Positions 60,613 through 64,000 of a stretch of DNA of 64,000 nucleotides are shown here, piece after piece. Position 1 is the stretch's first letter. Every line of letters starts with the position of its first letter. The notes beneath the pieces were generated by a model. It was given only the letters and a program-made list of their open reading frames with translations, did not search any database and was not told the DNA's origin. The position numbers were made by a program, and so were the translations under genes. The stretch is from Flavobacteriales bacterium (lineage in GTDB: Bacteria; Bacteroidota; Bacteroidia; NS11-12g; UBA955): NCBI GenBank assembly GCA_002737705.1, contig NSIM01000002.1:62001-126000 (forward strand), given 5' to 3'.

Positions 60613-60664
60613 ATTACAAGGGAGTGTTTCACAACATCCCCCTTTTAACAAATTCTACTCAATA

Positions 60665-61846
60665 TTAATTCAACAATTCTGTCACCTGACCAGCACCTAC
60701 GGTTCTGCCACCTTCACGGATCGCAAAGCGAAGGTTCTTATCCATAGCAATGGGCTGAATTAATTCAACCGTAATTGAGATGTTGTCACCAGGCATAATC
60801 ATTTCAGTACCAGCAGGCAAAGTAATTTCACCTGTTACATCTGTTGTACGGAAATAAAATTGTGGGCGGTATTTGTTAAAGAATGGGGTATGACGACCCC
60901 CTTCTTCTTTGCTCAAAACATACACCTCAGCCTTAAATTTAGAATGGGGCTTAACAGATTTTGGAGCACAAATTACCATTCCACGACGAATATCATTTTT
61001 GTCTACACCACGCAAAAGAATACCTGCATTGTCGCCCGCTTCGCCGCGATCCAACAATTTACGGAACATCTCAACACCCGTACAGGTAGAGGTTAGAGTA
61101 GATCCATACCCAATGATTTCAACACTGTCTTGAATATTGATAACGCCACGCTCAATACGACCTGTAGCTACTGTGCCACGACCTGTAATTGAGAAAACGT
61201 CTTCAACTGGCATCAAAAAAGGCAAATCAACCAAACGGGGAGGGATGGCAATCCAAGTATCAACAGAATTCATCAAATCCATTATTGTATCCACCCACTT
61301 GGCATCACCATTCAATCCACCCAATGCAGAACCACGGATAATTGGGGTTTCACTTTCGAACTTGTAAAATTCCAATAATTCACGCATTTCCATTTCGACA
61401 AGATCCAACATTTCTTCGTCATCTACGCTGTCTACTTTGTTCATAAAAACAACCAGACGAGGAACACCAACCTGACGTGCCAACAAAATATGTTCGCGGG
61501 TTTGTGGCATTGGGCCATCTGTGGCTGCAACAACCAAGATAGCACCATCCATTTGTGCAGCACCTGTAACCATGTTTTTGACATAATCGGCGTGACCAGG
61601 ACAATCTACGTGAGCATAATGACGGGTTGCCGTTGAGTATTCAACGTGGGCCGTATTAATAGTGATACCGCGCTCTTTTTCTTCTGGAGCAGAGTCGATA
61701 GACTCGAAAGAACGTCTTTCGGAAAGGCCAGCATTGGCCAATACTGAAGTGATGGCCGCAGTCAAAGTGGTCTTACCGTGGTCAACGTGACCAATGGTAC
61801 CAATGTTCAAGTGCGGCTTGGAACGGTCAAATGTTTCTTTTGCCAT
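60665..61846 (-). CDS. tuf: Elongation factor Tu
   Basis: [59 protein letters not shown]. Confidence 0.99.
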   Translation of the reverse strand: MAKETFDRSKPHLNIGTIGHVDHGKTTLTAAITSVLANAGLSERRSFESIDSAPEEKERGITINTAHVEYSTATRHYAHVDCPGHADYVKNMVTGAAQMDGAILVVAATDGPMPQTREHILLARQVGVPRLVVFMNKVDSVDDEEMLDLVEMEMRELLEFYKFESETPIIRGSALGGLNGDAKWVDTIMDLMNSVDTWIAIPPRLVDLPFLMPVEDVFSITGRGTVATGRIERGVINIQDSVEIIGYGSTLTSTCTGVEMFRKLLDRGEAGDNAGILLRGVDKNDIRRGMVICAPKSVKPHSKFKAEVYVLSKEEGGRHTPFFNKYRPQFYFRTTDVTGEITLPAGTEMIMPGDNISITVELIQPIAMDKNLRFAIREGGRTVGAGQVTELLN

Positions 61847-61877
61847 AGTTATTTTTTTGTTTTTTTTAAAAGTTTTG

Positions 61878-61949
61878 AGCCAATGAGGGGAATTGAACCC
61901 CTGACCTTTTCCTTACCAAGGAAACGCTCTACCCCTGAGCTACATCGGC
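61878..61949 (-). tRNA. tRNA-Thr(GGT)
   Basis: gccgatgtagctcaggggtagagcgtttccttGGTaaggaaaaggtcaggggttcaattcccctcattggct. Confidence 0.95.
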
Positions 61950-61983
61950 TTATTCTACAAAGGTTTCCCTCTGTTTCAAAGAG

Positions 61984-62056
61984 AGCGGGAGACGAGGCTC
62001 GAACTCGCGACCTACAGCTTGGAAGGCTGTCGCTCTACCAACTGAGCTACTCCCGC
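61984..62056 (-). tRNA. tRNA-Gly(TCC)
   Basis: gcgggagtagctcagttggtagagcgacagccttCCaagctgtaggtcgcgagttcgagcctcgtctcccgct; anticodon loop cttccaa. Confidence 0.95.
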
Positions 62057-62075
62057 AATCGGTATAAAAGTTAAG

Positions 62076-62155
62076 TGGGGGTAAGTGGACTCGAACCACT
62101 GGACCCGAAGGAGCGGATTTACAGTCCGCCGCAATTGCCGCTATGCGATACCCCC
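62076..62155 (-). tRNA. tRNA-Tyr(GTA)
   Basis: gggggtatcgcatagcggcaattgcggcggactGTAaatccgctccttcgggtccagtggttcgagtccacttaccccca. Confidence 0.95.
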
Positions 62156-62201
62156 AGTAAATCCGAAGCTTCCCGCGAACGAGGCATACTTTTATACCAT
62201 G

Positions 62202-62274
<73 letters not shown>

Positions 62275-62473
62275 CTTTAAACATAAGAACGCACGTGACC
62301 AAAGGCCACTTTCCTAAAAAGGACTGCAAAAATAGTATTTATTTGTCAATTTTCAAACCTTAACGCGATTTTTTGCGTATTAATTTTTTGCTTTGCCAAA
62401 TACCCGATTCAATGAACCTTTTTAATCAAATCTCAAGCCCCTCAGTGAAAAATCTGTTATACCTTTGTACGCA

Positions 62474-63538
62474 ATGCAAAAACGTTCAAGAATACGGATA
62501 GCCCTTCTGTTTGGAATGCTAGGAATATCGGCCCTTCTTTGGAAAAATATCAATAAAACTACCGATATTTCGCATGATTTGTTTGCCCTCAAAAATCCGC
62601 AATCTGTAACCCGAATTACATTCTCACCCAACAATTCCAAGCAATCCTATCTTGTTATAGAAAAAATACAAGGCCGATGGATGGTTCGCAATAAAAACAA
62701 TACCTACCCAGCCGACACCCTATCGGTAAACCAACTTCTTTTTTGGGCCATGCCCCATTTACAGGTAAAATCACCGATCCCAGATGCCATGAAAGACATG
62801 GTAACCAAAGACATTGGACTCAATGGTACCAAGGTGATATTTTCTAAGGGAGACCAAGAAATTCATACTTTTTTTGTTGGATATGCTTCGGCGACCCAAG
62901 AATCTACCTATATGTATTTTCCAGAAACAGAAAGGCCTTGCGAAATCACTCTGCCTGGATTTGCCGGCTATCTTACCCCCTATTTTAATACCAATATCGA
63001 TTTATGGCGGTCTATATTTTTGGTAGAAACTTCCCTACCCGAAATTACAAGTCTGCATGTGATTTGGCCCAATGCACCCGAAACATCTTTCACCATAAAA
63101 CAGGATGGCGATAGAACACAATTATTCAATGAAAAAAATCAACTTGTTAAAGCCAATCAAAGTCTTATGGCGGGCTATCTAGATTTGTGCAAAACTCTTC
63201 CAAGAGAGGCTGGAGAGTCGGCGGGTATAAATAAAAACAAAGAGGCCGCAAACAAAATCCGAAATGCCATACCAATGGTTGTTTTTGAATATACCTTTAC
63301 CCATGCGCCCAAACAAATTATCTACTTATACAGAATGGATCTGAGTGGTGAAACCTATTCTTTGGAATCACGAACGGGAGAACTAAAATCCAAGGAAACC
63401 GAACTTTTTTGGGCACACAGTTCCTACGACAAAACACTGTGGGTGGTTCAAGAAATCGTGTTGAGAAATCGACTGAGGCGATTGGAAAATTTTAGCCAGT
63501 CTGCTACAAAGACACTCTCCCCTTCACTTATACAATAA
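62474..63538 (+). CDS. DUF4340-like envelope protein with N-terminal TM
   Basis: IALLFGMLGISALLW; VTRITFSPNNSKQSYLVIEKIQGRWMVRNKNNTYPADTLSVNQLL. Confidence 0.75.
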   Translation: MQKRSRIRIALLFGMLGISALLWKNINKTTDISHDLFALKNPQSVTRITFSPNNSKQSYLVIEKIQGRWMVRNKNNTYPADTLSVNQLLFWAMPHLQVKSPIPDAMKDMVTKDIGLNGTKVIFSKGDQEIHTFFVGYASATQESTYMYFPETERPCEITLPGFAGYLTPYFNTNIDLWRSIFLVETSLPEITSLHVIWPNAPETSFTIKQDGDRTQLFNEKNQLVKANQSLMAGYLDLCKTLPREAGESAGINKNKEAANKIRNAIPMVVFEYTFTHAPKQIIYLYRMDLSGETYSLESRTGELKSKETELFWAHSSYDKTLWVVQEIVLRNRLRRLENFSQSATKTLSPSLIQ

Positions 63539-63577
63539 AAGAATACTGTAACGCGACCTTGAAATCCACCTCCCGAA

Positions 63578-64000
63578 ATGAAATTACATTTCTCCATCAT
63601 TGCCGCAGTATTCGGATTTGTTGCTTCGGGCCCATTGGGCGCAATCATTGGTTTTCTCATTGGTATGTACATAGACTACAGCCGCAATTCGTCTACCCAG
63701 AACAAATCAAATTACGGCCCATCCGAAAATACTTCCTATCCAAGGGCAAACCAGCCTCAAGATTTTAAACATTCTTTGCTAATTCTCATTTCAGCCATTA
63801 TGAACGCAGATGGCTCGGTGATGAAAAGTGAATTAGAGATGGTTAAGTCTATGTTGGTGAGAACATACGGAAAAGATGAATCCCTCAAATTACTGTTGCG
63901 TTTGCGTGAATTGATCAAACAATCACACAATCTAATCGAAGTCTGTCGCAACCTTAGAATTCGCATGCATTACGCCTCCCGTTTGGAACTGGTGCATATA
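63578..64000 (+). CDS. TerB/DjlA-like protein, truncated by window end
   Basis: No stop before window end; VASGPLGAIIGFLIGMYID...FKHSLLILISAIMNADGSVMKSELEMVKSML. Confidence 0.75.
   Translation, partial: MKLHFSIIAAVFGFVASGPLGAIIGFLIGMYIDYSRNSSTQNKSNYGPSENTSYPRANQPQDFKHSLLILISAIMNADGSVMKSELEMVKSMLVRTYGKDESLKLLLRLRELIKQSHNLIEVCRNLRIRMHYASRLELVHI

Overview
64-kb chromosomal window from a Bacteroidota bacterium (T9SS sorting domains, TAnnTTTG promoter boxes, serine palmitoyltransferase, DUF4199/DUF3467/BatA families). Most of it is core genome: rpoC-rpoB-rplL-rplJ-rplA-rplK-nusG-secE-tRNA-Trp-tuf-tRNA(Thr,Gly,Tyr,Thr) on the minus strand, trpS, tdk, mrp/nfu, rpsU, xerC, comEC, dihydroorotase-like, acyl-CoA/phenylacetate-type enzymes, umuDC, glycosyltransferases, GH37 trehalase, and one 1.5-kaa T9SS-secreted beta-helix/PKD protein. 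I see no CRISPR array, intact transposon, prophage or recognisable defence operon. The strongest candidate for something under-described is an architecture: at least 11 genes carry a perfect TAnnTTTG (Bacteroidota -7 box) only 4-9 nt upstream of the start codon, very often exactly 4 nt, which implies leaderless or near-leaderless mRNAs. Other notable items are a perfect 52-bp palindrome serving as the rpsU/xerC bidirectional terminator, a perfect 28-bp palindrome inside a gene, two tandem repeats overlapping gene stop codons, a decayed integrase next to tRNA-Ser(GGA), an orphan T9SS C-terminal signal, a secreted-peptide ORF interrupted by an amber codon, and a dihydroorotase homologue lacking the HxH metal motif. 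All calls are by eye, without database searches.
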